64,000 nucleotides of DNA from Artocarpus heterophyllus (lineage: Eukaryota; Streptophyta; Magnoliopsida; Rosales; Moraceae), in the NCBI GenBank assembly GCA_025403435.1, contig CM046327.1, positions 11,152,218 to 11,216,217 of the forward strand. Reading direction: 5' to 3'. Position 1 is the first letter of the stretch. Each line of letters starts with the position of its first letter. Below are positions 11,271 through 23,379 of this stretch, piece after piece. The position numbers and the translations under genes were made by a program. The notes under the pieces were generated by a model that worked only from the letters and a program-made list of their open reading frames with translations, was not told where the DNA came from and searched no databases.

Positions 11271-12306
11271 TGTCACAGGGGCCAAATTTTTCACCGAAAG
11301 TTTACCACTGTGCGGCACTAAGCCACCCGACCTAGTTAGTCTACCCAAATGTTTACCCACGATGATCCGATAATCAAACACACAAAACTAACTTACAGAA
11401 ACCAATTTCCAATCTTTTATTAACTCATAAAAGGAATACAAGTTTTACCTCACACGGATCACCACATCACTCACTTTTCACTTGTGAGTTGGTGTCTCGG
11501 GGCCTCACTATTTATAGACAAAGTTTACAACATGTGGCTGATACCCCCAGCCATTAAGGATCAACTTCGGGACACTATGCAAGCTAACAGCCACGTTACA
11601 GTGCCTTCCACAATTTTCGGGCAGAGGCTTGGCCTTCTGCACGCCACGTGTAGCCTACCAACACCCACTCGCCTCCTGATGCGCGAACATGGGCCACGTG
11701 GGGCGCAGTCATGGTCTAGCCGTTGGCCAGCCAACTCTCTGGTCGGCCCACGTTCGCCCGCAACTAGCACCCACGTGCCTTCAGAATCTAGCCGTTGTGG
11801 CCACGTTCTAGAGCTAGCCGTTGAGGCCACCTGCTTCTGCGGATTGTGTGCGCACCACTCGCACACGTGGGCTGAGAGTTCGCTCGCTCACCCAATAGCC
11901 CACGCACATCTGCACGTTCCCTTTTTCGCGGGGCCTTGTCTGAACCGAGACTTAGCCCACACTTAGTCTTGCCTGCCTGTGCCTTCGTCCACTGGCTTTG
12001 CCCGAGTTTCTCACATGCCTGTCCGCACGCCCGCGTGCACGTTTCACTGCCTGTCCGAGATGCTCGCGCGCTTGTCCGAATGCTCGCGCGCCTGTCCGAC
12101 TGGCCACGCCTGGCACCCACCTGCATGCATATTTCTCGGTTGATCCATAGGCATGGCCAAGTCCACCTTGTGCCTGCATGTTGATCCTTTGGGTCTTGTC
12201 CAAACCATGCAAAGGAGATTATCACATGCCCCCTTGCCTTGGACATGGGCCACCCACATCCAAGATTTGCCACCACTGACTTAGTTCGAAGTTCGGGGGT
12301 CTAACA
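11271..12306 (-). repeat. Chromodomain element 3' LTR (1036 bp)
   Basis: It opens TGTCACAGGGGCC and closes GGGGGTCTAACA, the same as 16848-17883. Minus-strand TATA box at 11508-11517 (CTATAAATAG) and CACGTG sites at 11645, 11695, 11772 and 11864. Around 12015-12105 the words CTGTCCG and GCTCGCGCGC alternate. Open frames seen on both strands here are non-coding GC-rich sequence. Confidence 0.95.
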
Positions 12307-13642
12307 AACCACCCCCACCGGATGAAGCCGATGCCTTCGTCGGTATAGCCTCGAGGTATTCTTGCACCTCTTTCTCAAATTGCCACAAGGTAAAGTCTCG
12401 CTCCCAAGTAGCATTGTTCTCCTCTTCACCCTTCCATTTCACAAGAAAATCAGTCCGTCGATTCTTCTTGCTCATGCCCATTGTTCGATGGTCAAGGATC
12501 TTTTCCACCATTTTGTCAAATTGTTTTCTAATAGTAGGCGGAGCCCTCTTCGCCTGTTGTCTTTCGTTCAACAAGTCCTCCTTGTAAAGCTTTAGAAAAC
12601 TCATGTGGAACGTTGGGTGCACCTTTAGTCGAGGTGGTAACTTTAGCCTGTAAGCAACATTCCCAACTTTCTTGAGAATTTCAAAGGGACCATCGTATCT
12701 TGGAAGAAGCCCACGATGCACTGTTTTGCTGCTTATCTTTTTCCAAATCTGTGGGATCAATTTCAGCAACACCATGTCATCAACATTGAACTCGACTTGG
12801 CGCCTATGCTGATCAGCATACTTCTTCATGCGCCTGGCTGCTTTCATCAAACTATCTCGGGCCTGTAGTATCAACTCCTGCTTCTCTTCTACAAAGCGAT
12901 AGGCTGCTGGATAGCTAACTCGCCCTTTGGAACGTGCCAATTCCAATGGGGTCAGGGGCTGATGTCCAAGTGCAAGCTCTGCTGGACTCATTCCGGTTGC
13001 AGAACTCCGATGTAAGTTGTAGGAGAATTGGGCCACATTAAGTAAATCTAGCCAATTCTTTTGACTCGCCGAGACATAATGCCTTAAAAATTCTTCCAAT
13101 AGAGCATTAATACGCTCCGTTTGGCCGTTGGTCTGTGGATGGTTAGCCATAGAAAACTTTAACTCATAACCTATCAAGTTAAAGAGAGCCCTCCAAAACT
13201 TACCAGTGAATCTTGAATCACGATCACTGACTATATCTTCAGGCACACCGAAATATTTCACCACATTCTTGAAAAAGAGTTCTGCCGCTACGATAGCTGA
13301 GCACTCATGTGGGGCTGCAATGAACACTGCAAACTTCGAAAACCGATCTACGACGACCAACATTGACCGCATACCTTGGATTGAAGGGAACCCCAAAATG
13401 AAATCCATAGATACCGATTTCCATGGCTTTTCTGGCACCGGGAGTGGCTGTAATAGTCCGGCTGCCTTCCTTCTTTCCGTCTTGTCTTGTTGGCACACCA
13501 AACAAGTCTTCACATATAGCTCAACATCCTCCTCCATGTTGGGCCAATAATAGCTTCGGGTTAGGAGTGCCATCATCCGTTCTCTCCCCGAATGTCCAGC
13601 CCATTGAGGGTCATGCGTCTCCCACAAAAGTTCCTGTCTCAA
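12281..13642 (-). pseudogene. Integrase and C-terminal chromodomain (chromodomain element)
   Basis: A 453-codon open stretch. It begins in the zinc-binding region (H..GRERMM...YYWPNM, then C-L-V-C), followed by the catalytic core with D in SMDFILGF, D in IVSDRDSRF and E in NGQTERINALLEE. The adaptor PRYDGPFEILKKVG and a chromodomain near residues 385-430 (FLVKWKGEEENNATWE) follow. Integrase inserts the cDNA; in chromoviruses the chromodomain is thought to direct insertion to marked chromatin. This part has no stop, but it is only the 3' piece of a polyprotein broken upstream at about 13655, so it is not expected to be made. The last residues run into the 3' LTR. Confidence 0.9.
12307..12320 (-). 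promoter_or_regulatory. Polypurine tract of the chromodomain element
   Basis: On the minus strand, GGTGGGGGTGGTT directly precedes the 3' LTR. This is the expected position and composition for the plus-strand priming site. It overlaps the codons for the Gly-rich C-terminus of the polyprotein. Confidence 0.8.
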
Positions 13643-15064
13643 GCCACCCGAGTTAGGAATAAATAATCAATTACCTTTGGCATAAAGGAGTCCGTCATCT
13701 TCCCAATAACGCCTCACTACTCCTTCTTGCACTTCCTTCTTGAGATGAACATAGGCCTGGTCCACCTCAGCTTGTTGTTTCACTCGATCAAGAAAAGTTG
13801 ACTGCACTGACATCAATGCAGCTACATAGTCCTGCACCTCCTTGCAACTCAAGGCGTCAGCGACTTGGTTTTGCTTGCCTGGTTTGTGTTCCCACATAAA
13901 GTCGAATTCCGCCAGGAATTCCTGCCATTGGGCCTATTTTGGGGTTAACTTCTTCTGGGTCTTGAAATAAGTGTTCGCCACATTGTCCGTCAATACTTTG
14001 AACTTCATTCCCAGCAAGTAATGCCTCCCAATGTCAAGGTAGTGCACCACTGCCGTCATTTCCTTCTCATGGGCTGAGTACCGCTGCTCAGCATCCTTAA
14101 GCTTCCTACTTTCATAAGCCACAGGGTGGTCATCCTACACTAGCACTCCACCAAGAGCTTGGTCTGATGCATCTGTGTGTACCTCAAATGGAAGCTCAAA
14201 ATCCGACAATCTCAAGACTGGTTCCGAGCCAACTGCTACCTTCAACTTCTCAAAGGCTTCTTGGCATGAGTCTGTCCACGCCCACTTTTGCTCCTTTCTC
14301 AGCAAATCTGTCAAAGGGCTTGCCTTCTTTGAATACCCTTTGATGAACCGTCGATAGTAATTTGCCAAACCAAGAAAAGAACGCAAGTCTGGCACCTTTG
14401 TTGGTGCAAGCCAATCAACGATTGCCTTCACCTTGTCTTTGTTCATCCGAATATTGCCTTTGGAAATCCAATGGCCCAAGAATTTGATTTCTTGCCTGCA
14501 AAACTCACATTTTTCTTTCTTCACAAATAACTTGTATTCTCTAAGCCATGAGAATACTTGCCGCAAGTGATTAACATGATCCACCAAGGATCCTGAGTGA
14601 ACAACTATATCATCCAAATAAACAACCACAAACCGATCAAGAAATTCATAGAGTACCTCGTTCATTAAGTTGCAAAACGTGGCAGGGGCATTGGTTAAGC
14701 CAAAAGGCATCACTAAAAACTCAAATGAACCATATCTTATCACACAAGCCGTCTTAGACTCATCCCTTTCGGCTATCCGCACCTGCCAATAGCCTGACCG
14801 TAGGTCCAGCTTTGTGAAGTATGACGCACCTGCCAATCGATCAAACAAATCTGTTGCATTGTGGACCGGGTACTTATTCTTGACAGTCACCTTATTAAGG
14901 GCCCGATAGTCTATGCACATCCGCAACGAGCCATCCTGCTTCCTCTAAAACAACATAGGGGCACCATAAGGGGCTTTTGATGGTTGTATGAAACCGGCAT
15001 TCAGCAACTCGTTTAGCTGACTTCTCAGCTCAACCAACTCTGATGGGGCCATCCGATAAGGGGC
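13643..15064 (-). pseudogene. Reverse transcriptase and RNase H (chromodomain element)
   Basis: Reading leftward, RT starts after a stop at about 15066 and meets another near 14946 (after APYGAPMLF). It then runs open from 14926 to 14135: [46 protein letters not shown], and the active site [12 protein letters not shown]. RNase H begins [17 protein letters not shown] and stops near 14134. It continues as AYESRKLKDAEQRYSAHEKE, with KPGKQNQVADALSCKE before integrase. Further stops lie near 13935 and 13655. YLDD and the first RNase H Asp survive, so decay is by stop codons rather than lost catalytic residues. Confidence 0.9.
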
Positions 15065-16801
15065 TTAGGCTGGCAGCCTGGCACCTGGCTCCAGCTCGAT
15101 CTTATGGTCCACCGCTCGCCTCGGTGGTAATTCTTTTGGCAGCTCTGAGGGCATCATGTCTGAGAACTGCTCTAACACCGTTGCAACTTCGTCAGGCACC
15201 TCCACGACCTGATTCGGTTTGATTTCCACGAGGGCTACAACGTAAGTAATCTCGCCCTTTTTCACCCCATTTTTGAATTGCTTAGCTGACTGCATCTCTA
15301 ACTTACTCTCAACCTGTCCAAAGAAGTTAACGTGAATAAAACAAGGATTTCGTTCCTCATTTACCAACATACCCGATAGATGAGGCATGATTGTTGCCTT
15401 GGCTTGAACGAAGAAATCAATCCCCAAGGTCAACTCAAAATCATTCAAGGCTGCGACGGTAAGGTTTATCTGTCCCTCCCAAGCACCAACTTTGAGGGTC
15501 GTTGTGGCCACACCTTGGACCGGAGTAGCACCCGAGTTTACCGCCTTGATTTTGCATGGACTCTGGTTTACCACTAAACCCAACTTGTCCACCATTCTAT
15601 TGGAAAGGAAGTTACTGGTCGCTCCCGTGTCCAGCAAAGCTCTTACGCTTTTCCCATTTAGTTGCTCTGCTGCATACAAAAGACCCTTATTTGGGGCTGA
15701 CTTAACCGTTGAAACCGTATTAAGGAGTTGGAGAGGCTTTACCCGTGAAGTGCTAGATCCACCTGCATTCTCCTCTCCTTTAGACTCTTGAATAGCATTC
15801 AATCTTTCTCGCTTTGGGCATTTCTTGGCCATATATGGTCCCCCACAAATAAAACAGCTCGTTTCCTTCTTGCCTCCATTGGACTCGCCTTGCTCGGTCG
15901 TCTTTTTACCCTTCCATTCGGATTTCTTAAAATCCTTAGAGGGGCCTTTACCCTTTTTGCCTTCCTGACCCTTCTTCTTGTCACCAATTGAGGCAGTTGG
16001 GGTGGGTCTAAAGTCGACTAAGCCCTCCGCAGCAACAATGGCCGCAGGAAGGTCCTTCACGCCTTGTCTCTGCAACTCGGCATGTGCCCACGCTTGCAAG
16101 CCTGACAGAAAGTTGAATAGCTTGTCTGCATCCAACATATCCTTGATGTCTAACATCAAAGAACTAAACTCCCGCACATACTCTCGAACCGAACTCGTAT
16201 GTCGAAGCTTCTTGAGTGCTTCACGTGCAATCCATGCGGTGTTGCACGGCAGGAACTGATCCTTTAGTTCTTTCTTTAACGTTTCCCAATCCTCAATCGG
16301 AGGTTTGCCAGCCCTTGTCTCTCCTGACATCTGGGTCCGCCACCATAGTTTAGCATCACTGGATAAATACATGCTAGTTATGGTTATCTTCTCACGATCT
16401 GGAATATGAACGGCCTTGAAATACTGCTCCATATCCCACAAGAAATTCTCCAGTTCTTTGGCATTACGGCCACCGTTGAACGCCTTAGGTTCTGGAACTT
16501 TGATCTTCAAAGGGGCCTCATCCACGGCCTGAGGGGTCGCCACAGCCCTCTTGAGGATACTTATCTCATCCTCTAGTCTGTTCGAGTTTTCCTTCACCAA
16601 GTCAATCATGGTGATGAAGTCCTGCATCATGGAGGAAAATCGCTCTTCTATGTCTCGCAACGTGTCAGACCGAACCGTGTTCAAGGCTGCCATTTGCTCG
16701 GCCTGACGTGCCACCTGCACCGCAAGACTCACCGCATCGTCGCTTTGAGGATTCCTGACGAAGTCCTCCAAGCGACTAACTCTTTCACGCAACTCATTCA
16801 T
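15065..16801 (-). pseudogene. Gag and aspartic protease (chromodomain element)
   Basis: The likely start is ATG at 16801 (MNELRERVSRLEDFVR), 47 bases from the 5' LTR. The open frame extends upstream into the primer site, but that is untranslated leader. Gag has an N-terminal coiled coil, then the capsid core (LENFLWDMEQYF, KLWWRTQM, DQFLP, LRHTSSVREYVREFSSL). The zinc knuckle reads CFICGGPYMAKKC, with Tyr at the expected His, so metal binding is probably lost. The protease has ALLDTGATSNFLS with an intact D-T-G and LTLGIDFF as the second conserved block. A stop at about 15066 separates this from RT; Gag-protease alone is still open. Confidence 0.88.
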
Positions 16802-16832
16802 CGTAGCGGTTCCAAGAATGTCCGTTGTTCTC

Positions 16833-16845
16833 GGCTCTGATACCA
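16833..16845 (-). promoter_or_regulatory. Primer binding site (initiator Met tRNA), chromodomain element
   Basis: The minus strand reads TGGTATCAGAGCC, a perfect match to the initiator Met tRNA complement, two bases from the end of the 5' LTR. Confidence 0.95.
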
Positions 16846-17084
16846 ATTGTCACAGGGGCCAAATTTTTCACCAAAAGTCTGCCACTGTGCGGCGCTAAGC
16901 CACCCGACCTAGTCAGCCTACCCAAGTGTTTACCCACGATGATCCGATAATCAAAAACACAAAACCAACTTATGGAAACCACTTTCTAACCTTTTATTAA
17001 CTCACAAAAGGAATACAAGTTTTGCCTCACACGGATCACCACATCACTCACTTTTCACTTGTGAGTTGGTGTCTCGGGGCCTCA

Positions 17085-17094
17085 CTATATATAG
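17085..17094 (-). promoter_or_regulatory. TATA box in the 5' LTR of the chromodomain element
   Basis: Minus-strand CTATATATAG; the 3' LTR has CTATAAATAG at 11508-11517. Both lie about 240 bases from the primer-site end of the LTR and are followed by GTGAGGCCCCGAGACACC, probably the start of the R region. Confidence 0.75.
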
Positions 17095-17221
17095 ACAAAG
17101 TTTACAACGTGTGGATGACACCCCCAGCCACTAAGGATCAACTTCGGGACACTATGCAAGCTAACAGCCATGTTGCAGCGCCTTCCATAATTTTCGGGCG
17201 GAGGCTTGGCCCTCTGCATGC

Positions 17222-17446
17222 CACGTGCAGCCTACCAACACCCACTTGCCTCCTGATGCACGAACATGGGCCACGTGGGGCGCAGTCATGGTCTAGCTGT
17301 TGGCTGGCCAACTCTCTGGTCGACCCACGTTCGCTCGCAACTAGTGCCCACGTGCCTTCAGAATCTAGCCGTTGCGGCCACGTTCTAGAGCTAGCCGTTG
17401 AGGCCACCTGCTTCCGCGGATTGTGTGCGCACCACTCGCACACGTG
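17222..17446 (-). promoter_or_regulatory. Four G-box (CACGTG) sites upstream of the TATA box
   Basis: CACGTG occurs at 17222-17227, 17272-17277, 17349-17354 and 17441-17446. All four are kept at 11645, 11695, 11772 and 11864 in the other LTR although the copies have diverged by several percent. They lie about 130-360 bp upstream of the TATA box. CACGTG is bound by plant bZIP and bHLH factors linked to ABA, stress and light responses; use here is inferred. Confidence 0.6.
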
Positions 17447-17883
17447 GGCTGAGAGTTCGCTCGCTCACCCAACAGCCCACGCACATCTGCACGTTCCCTT
17501 TTCCGCGGGGCCTTGTCTGAACCGAGACTTAGCCCGCACTTAGTCTTGTCTGCCTGTGTCTTCGTCCACTGGCTTTGCCCGAGTTTCTCGCATGCCTGTC
17601 CGCACGCCCGCGTGCACGTCTCACTGCCTGTCCGAGATGCTCGTGCACTTGTCAGAATGCTCGCGCGCCTGTTCGATTGGCCACGCCTGGCACCCACCTG
17701 CATGCATATTTCTCGGCTGATCCATATGCATGGCCAAGGCCACCTTGTGCCTACATGTTGATCCTTTGGGTCTTGTCCGAACCATGCAAAGGAGATTATC
17801 ACATGCCCCCTTGCCTTGGACATGGGCCACCCACATCCAAGATTTGCCACCACTGACTTAGTTCGAAGTTCGGGGGTCTAACA

Positions 17884-18295
17884 GGAGGAGACCGTGGGCG
17901 ACAAACACGTGTGCGCTGGGAACAACTGGGCCCCACATGAACTGCACATTATTTGTGGTGCTGACACGTGCCTGTATGAAGGAGGCTTGGCTTGTGTAGC
18001 TGGAAGCGGCTTGGCTTATCAACTGCACTCGTGACACGTGGCATACAGGTTGAACATGGCCTGGGCATATTTTGGGCTGATTCAGAGGTCTTTCTAGGCT
18101 TCTTTTCTTTGATTTCACATGTTAAACTTGGCCCAAATGTATTATTTCCTACAAAACAAAATAAATTAAATTAAATTAAAACTAAATCTTTCAGCATCAA
18201 GATATTTAAAATTAATTTCATGATAATATTTAATTAAAACTTAATTTATTTGAAAATTATACTCATCAAAAGGGTGTTTTCATGCGCAAATCTCA
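17884..18295 (-). repeat. Athila-like 3' LTR, right part
   Basis: It resumes after the duplicated GGAGG (17884-17888). GCTGGAAGCGGCTTGGCTTA and GTGACACGTGGCAT match 40560-40605, and the AT-rich tail matches 40680-40975, without the MITE present there. It ends in ATCTCA at 18295; read on the minus strand the LTR begins TGAGATTTGCGCATG. Confidence 0.87.
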
Positions 18296-19639
18296 ATCCC
18301 CAACTAGCTTATTGTTAGTCCCTAGTAATTCAAGCAGAACAAAAACCATATACAGGCGAAACTTTAAATTAAAACCTGCAAAATCACCTAAACATGCGAA
18401 CAAAACATCAGTTAGAAATCAGAAAATGCTATCAAGATTGTTTCAATCATAACTCCAGAGTTGTGTGTGTGTGCTCCAAACCATACCCTTCTTACCATAA
18501 TCTGTAACATATTTAGTATCAAAAAACTCACGAAGCAAAGGTCTCAAGTCTATTTACCTCACAAGTATTAGAAATATTTTTAAGTGCGCAGGATTTCACT
18601 CATGGAGTTGGAAGTAAGCAATGAACGCTCAAATGAGGGAAAGCAAATTTTAGGACAAGCTAGTAAACAATCATTGATCAAGTGATTGGCAAATCAAATA
18701 TTTGGAAAAAATTATAACTCATAACATTGACTTTTTGGATTTTACTAGGAGTCAAACAGAAATTACATAAACAAACAAAGAGCACAACAATATAAACAAA
18801 CAAACTAGTTATATATTCTTTTTTCTTTTTCTATCTTTTCTTCTTTAATTATTTATATATTCTTTTTCTTTTTTTTTCTTTTTTTTTAAGAGGCAAGAGA
18901 CATCATGCTTTTGATGGAATGCATGTAGAATGGTGTTCTTTTGATTAGCTACTATGTAGCACCTAATGTGAACTTTGATGATAAAATGATGCTCTTGCTC
19001 ACTCTTTTTTTTTAACTTAATTTTTTGATTGATTTTTTTTTAGAAAACAAAAGGAAAACTATAAATATTTACAATACAAAACTCTATTATGAAAATTATC
19101 ATTTCTAACTAACCAAAAATCATCCCTCAAGAAAATGCACAAGTTAAGTAACGATGCTCCAAATCATAATTTTACCAATTCAAGAAATCAATGGAAGCTG
19201 AAAAATCTGTTTTCTCAACTCTCACAACTCACCAAAATGAAACACTTAAACTCAGGGATTTTTCTCAACTAAATGTGTTAACAACCATCTTACCATAAAC
19301 TTTGGCATGTGTGCAAAAATAACTCTGAAAATCATTTCTTAATAATCAAGATAGCAAGAATTGACTCAAACTAAACATTTCTTCACAAAAATTTTAACCC
19401 AAATCTCAACATGATAAAAATTAATCATCCACATAAATATGCTACCACCCCAACCTATAATCAAACAATGTCCTCAATGTCTAAAGCATAGCGGAGCCAC
19501 TGGATGTGATCCTCTCAAAACACACCAAAATAAAAGCACACAAAACACCAAAAAAAAAAAAAAGAAATAAACAAAGAAACACAAACTATGGTATAAAATG
19601 ATGGGAAGCAAACTACTCAAGGTTGGTAAACCGGGGCCT
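18296..19639 (-). other. Athila-like 3' untranslated region
   Basis: Between the integrase remnant and the 3' LTR. It begins with a probable polypurine tract (minus strand TAGTTGGGGAT, 18296-18306). The rest is AT-rich with T runs (18820-18890, 19005-19040). Athila elements often carry an envelope-like frame here; none is visible. Confidence 0.6.
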
Positions 19640-20700
19640 CACAAATAATTTCTTTGGCTTGGCTCACTCGCTCAATGTAGTGCTCTAGTCTTTGGCCATT
19701 GACTCTGAATAATCTTTTGTCGCTTGGTTCACGACCTTAACAACAATGTTGGGAAAGACTTATTTCACTACAAATGGGCTAGTCCACCAAGATCTTAACT
19801 TACCTAGATGGAGATGCAGATAGGAGTCATAGAGGTGCACCTTCTGATTAGGCTAGAAGTTCTTTTGCAGGATCTATTTGTCATGAGCTGCTTTCATCTT
19901 TGCCTTGTAGATCCTAGAGTTGTCGTAAACATCATTTCTCAACTCCTTAATTTTCGATAGCTGGAACTTATGTTGGATACCTGCAGCACCAAGATCAAAG
20001 TTAAAGGTTTTGATAGCCCAATATGCCTTATGCTCAAGTTCTACAGGTAAATGACAGGTTTTTCCAAAGGCAAGCCTGTAGGGAGACATATCGAGAGGGG
20101 TCTTATAAGCAGCGTGGTTTGCCCAGAGAGCGTCTAAAAAACATGAGGACAAATCTTTGCAGTCAAAGTTTATTGTCTTTTTTAGAATCTGATTGATCTC
20201 CCCACATTCCAGCTCAGCTTGTCCATTCGTCTATGGATGACAGGCATTTACAACCTTGTGAATCACATTGTATGTGTGCATGAGAGCCTCAAAAGGATGG
20301 TTGCAGAAGTGAGTGCCTTAATCACTGATTATGGCTCGAGGCATACCAAACCTAGATAACAAATTTTCCTTCAAGAATTTCACAACTGTTGCATTATCAT
20401 TAGTTTGACATGGCACAGCTTCCACCCACTTGGAAACATAATCCACAGCAAGGAGAATGTAAAGGTACCCAAAAGAAGGTGAAAATGGTCCCATTAAATC
20501 TATCCCCAATAATCGAATATCTCTATCACAAGAATTGGGTTTAAAGGCATCATATGGCGATGGGACAGAGCACCCAACCTTTGGCACCTCATACAAGAAC
20601 GACAAAACTCACTAGTGTCCTTGAACAAAGTGGGTTAGTAAAGACTACATTGTAAGATTCTTACGGTGGTCTTTTTAACAAAAAAATGATTACCACATGC
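19640..20700 (-). pseudogene. Athila-like integrase remnant
   Basis: Reading leftward: a decayed zinc-binding region (CRSCMRCQ near 20600 in an alternative frame), then the core with D in LLGIDLMGPFSPSFG, YVSKWVEAVPC, and D in RFGMPRAIISD (about 20330). After a stop come TNGQAELECGEI, with the catalytic Glu, and ALWANHAAYKTPLDMSPYRLAFGK (19874-20152). A further stop at about 19872 precedes the C-terminal part. At least four stops and one or more frameshifts disable it. Confidence 0.87.
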
Positions 20701-20769
20701 TTTGTTATGACAAAAGTTTAGGACACTATTGACTTTGTCCTCAAGAATACATCTTCTCATGATTTGGTC

Positions 20770-21330
20770 AGGGTAGTACTTGAATAAATAAGGAGCATCC
20801 TAATAAAATTTTCTCACCTCAACCAAAAACTTGTGCTTATCTTGTGCACTCCAATTAAAAGAAAATTCACCAGTCACCAAGTAGTTGACAATATAAGCAT
20901 ACCATGGCAACGTAGTGATAGCGAAAAAATTGTCATTGGGAAAGTCATCTCGAATAGCAAGGACATCGACAGAGTCTTTGAATTCCAAACGAGACAAGTG
21001 ATCTGCCACCTCGTTCTCGACACCCTTCTTGTCCTTAATGGTCACATCAAATTCCTACAATAGAAGGATGCACTGAATTAATCTAGGATTCATCAATTAA
21101 TCTCACCTTAGCATCCTTTTTGGAAAGGAGATACTTAAGGGTGGAATGATCTGTGAAGATGGTGATAAGTGAACCAATCAGATATGCTTGAAACTTATCA
21201 AGTGTAAACACAACAGTGACCAACTCTTTTTAAGTTGTTGAATAATTCATTTAAGTACTATTTAAAGTTATGCTCACATAGTACATGACAAAGGGCTTCT
21301 CTTCCCTTCTTTGACCAAGGACAACCCCAA
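20770..21330 (-). pseudogene. Athila-like RNase H and linker remnant
   Basis: The upstream part (21060-21330) shows RNase H fragments in more than one frame. 20800-21045 then reads EVADHLSRLEF and LPWYAYIVNYLVTGEF, the conserved block that follows RNase H in Athila-type polyproteins. This block is the best lineage marker in the element. Confidence 0.8.
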
Positions 21331-21379
21331 CAGCATGGTTGCTCGTGTCACACATGATCTTGAATAGCAAGCTCCAACC

Positions 21380-22320
21380 TAGTGATTAAATAATAGAGGC
21401 AGATGTCAACTTTGTTATGAGTGTTTGAAAAGACTCCTCACACTCTGGCGTCCAATAAAAAATAGCATCCTTGTCTAGGAGATTATATAATGGATGAGAA
21501 ATCACCAAAAAGTTTTGTATGAATCTCCTATAAAAACCAGCATGTCCTAGGAAAGATCGGACATCTTTTGTTGTCTTAGGGGTGGGCAAATTGAAAATGA
21601 GTTCAATCTTAAACTAATCGACCTTGATTCCTTTCTTAGAAACAACATGCCCTAAGATTATGCTAGATGGCACCATGAAATGACACTTTTCCTAGTTAAC
21701 CAGAGACCTTTTATTTGTATCTCTTAAACATAGCTTCCAAATTCATAAGGCAGTTGTCGAAGAAGTCACCAAACACGGTCATATCATCCATGAATACTTC
21801 CATGTACTTCTCGACCATGTCACTAAAAATGGTCATCATGCACCTCTAAAAGATGGCTTGTGCATTACATAATCTGAATGGCATTTGCCAAAATGCATAT
21901 ATACCAAATGGATAGGTAAAGGTGGTCTTATATTGATTCTCTAAAGCACTCTCAATATCCTGAGTAACCATCAAGAAAGCAATAGAAAGGATGACCAGCC
22001 ACTCTTTCTAGGATTTGGTCTATAAATGAAAGCAGGAAATGGTCTTTATAGGTGGCGGCATTCAACTTTTGATAGTCTATGTCTATACGCCATCCTATCA
22101 TAGTTCTCATGGAACAAGAGCCCTTTTCTCGTTTTCAACCACTGTCACCCCCGATTTCTTAGGCACTACCTGAGTTAGACTAACCCCACTGCTATCAATG
22201 ATTGGACAGATGATACCAATATCCAAAAGCTTCAAGATCTTGTTCTTCACAACCTCTTTCATTGTTTGGTTCATCTCTTTTGGGGATCCCTATGAGGAAT
22301 AGCCTCGTCTTCCAAGTTTA
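21380..22320 (-). pseudogene. Athila-like reverse transcriptase remnant
   Basis: Blocks in order on the minus strand: the substrate-binding region near 22080, a decayed YPFGIYAFWQMPFRLCNA block near 21890, the active site VFMDDMTVFGDFFDN (21760-21800), and the connection region KDVRSFLGHAGFYRRFI (21510-21589). FMDD is an accepted form of the YxDD site. Several stops and frame changes lie between blocks. Confidence 0.85.
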
Positions 22321-22899
22321 TATGATGGGAACAAATTAAAGGGCTAATACCCTTAATGTCAGCAATCATCCAACCTAATGTAGCTTTATGCTTGCGTAGC
22401 ATACCAATCAACTGTTACTCCTATGACGCATCAAGTTTGGAAGAAATGATAAGAGGGCAGGCATCACCTACTCCCAAGAAGACATGTTTTAGACCCTTAA
22501 GTAATTATGCCAACTTGACTTGTGGGGTCTCTTCAATGGAAGGTTTTGGCTTGTTTCTTTCATGAGGTAGTTCTTCAAAGCATGGTTGGTAAAATTTGGT
22601 TCCTTACCTTGTGAGTCTTAGTGATGGCAACACTGTTGGTGGACTCAACAAGGCCAGAAATCTCAGATTTAGAAATTCGGAGGAGATCTTCAAGATCATT
22701 GGAGTTGCTATATAGCTTAACCTCTTCTGAAATGAGTGTGTCTATAAAAAATGCTTGTTGACATTTGTCATCATCCTATGGTTGTTTTGCAATGTGAAAA
22801 ACATTAACCTCCAGGGTGATGTTCCTAAAAGAAATCTTCGTTAGATCATTCCTGCAATTGATGAGGGCATTTGTAGTAGAAGGAAAGGTCTTCCGAGAA

Positions 22900-23375
22900 T
22901 AATGAGAATCATGGACTTTATACTCACCATAGATTGAGTATCCAAGATAAGAACGTCAACGGGGTAATAGAACTTGTCAACATAAACCAAAACATCCTTA
23001 ATAATCCCCCAAGGCTTCTTGATCTATCTATTAGCCAGCTGCAAAACCACAGATGTGGGCTTAATCTCTCTAACACCAAGTTGTGAGTAAATACATAATG
23101 GCATGAGGTTAACACTTGTTCTTAGCTTAAGTAAAGCTTGGTTGAACTCATGAGTCCCAATCTGATAGGAAATGGTGGGACAACCTAGATCTTTAAACTT
23201 GGACGGTGTCTTCTGCTCAATCACCGCACTCATTTGTCTTGTCAAGAAAGCAGTCGTCTTGACATGGTGCAGTCTTTTGGTAGTGTAGAGATCCTTGATA
23301 ACTTTGGCATAAGTCAGCATTTGCTTGATGACATGCAACAATGGAAGATTAATTTTCACTTATGTTAGGTGCTTT
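22900..23375 (-). pseudogene. Athila-like aspartic protease remnant
   Basis: The frame 23024-23359 reads TKRLHHVKTTAFLTRQMSAV, then CPTISYQIGTHEFNQALLKLRTSVNLMPL. In Athila-type proteases this block contains D-L-G-A-S before x-N-L-M-P. Here the triplet has become K-L-R-T-S, so the catalytic Asp is lost. The flap-side block VLQLANR follows, and the frame breaks near 23024. Confidence 0.83.
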
Positions 23376-23379
23376 AAGA

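Larger units (their letters stand above)
11271..17883 (-). mobile_element. Chromodomain Ty3/Gypsy element (Galadriel-like?), 6.6 kb
   Basis: Two 1036-bp LTRs (11271-12306 and 16848-17883) flanked by GGAGG (11266-11270, 17884-17888) enclose gag-protease, RT-RNase H and integrase-chromodomain on the minus strand. The first 295 bp of the LTRs differ at about 21 sites by eye, mostly transitions. The copy is therefore much older than the Tekay-like one but younger than its Athila host. Five or more in-frame stops break the polyprotein. A chromodomain after integrase defines chromoviruses; assignment to Galadriel is tentative. Confidence 0.93.
16848..17883 (-). repeat. Chromodomain element 5' LTR (1036 bp)
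   Basis: Same length and ends as 11271-12306. As the 5' LTR it carries the working promoter: TATA at 17085-17094 and CACGTG sites at 17222, 17272, 17349 and 17441, all upstream of the TATA box in the minus direction. Confidence 0.95.

Noticed and set aside
11484..12276. Open frames up to 162 codons on both strands in the chromodomain-element LTR (also 17022-17853)
   Set aside because: The region is U3/R of an LTR, GC-rich and stop-poor. Frames occur on both strands and match no domain; the copies in the two LTRs differ without codon preference.
18296..19639. Envelope-like gene in the Athila-like element
   Set aside because: This is where one would lie, but there is no long frame, signal peptide or membrane segment; only AT-rich sequence.
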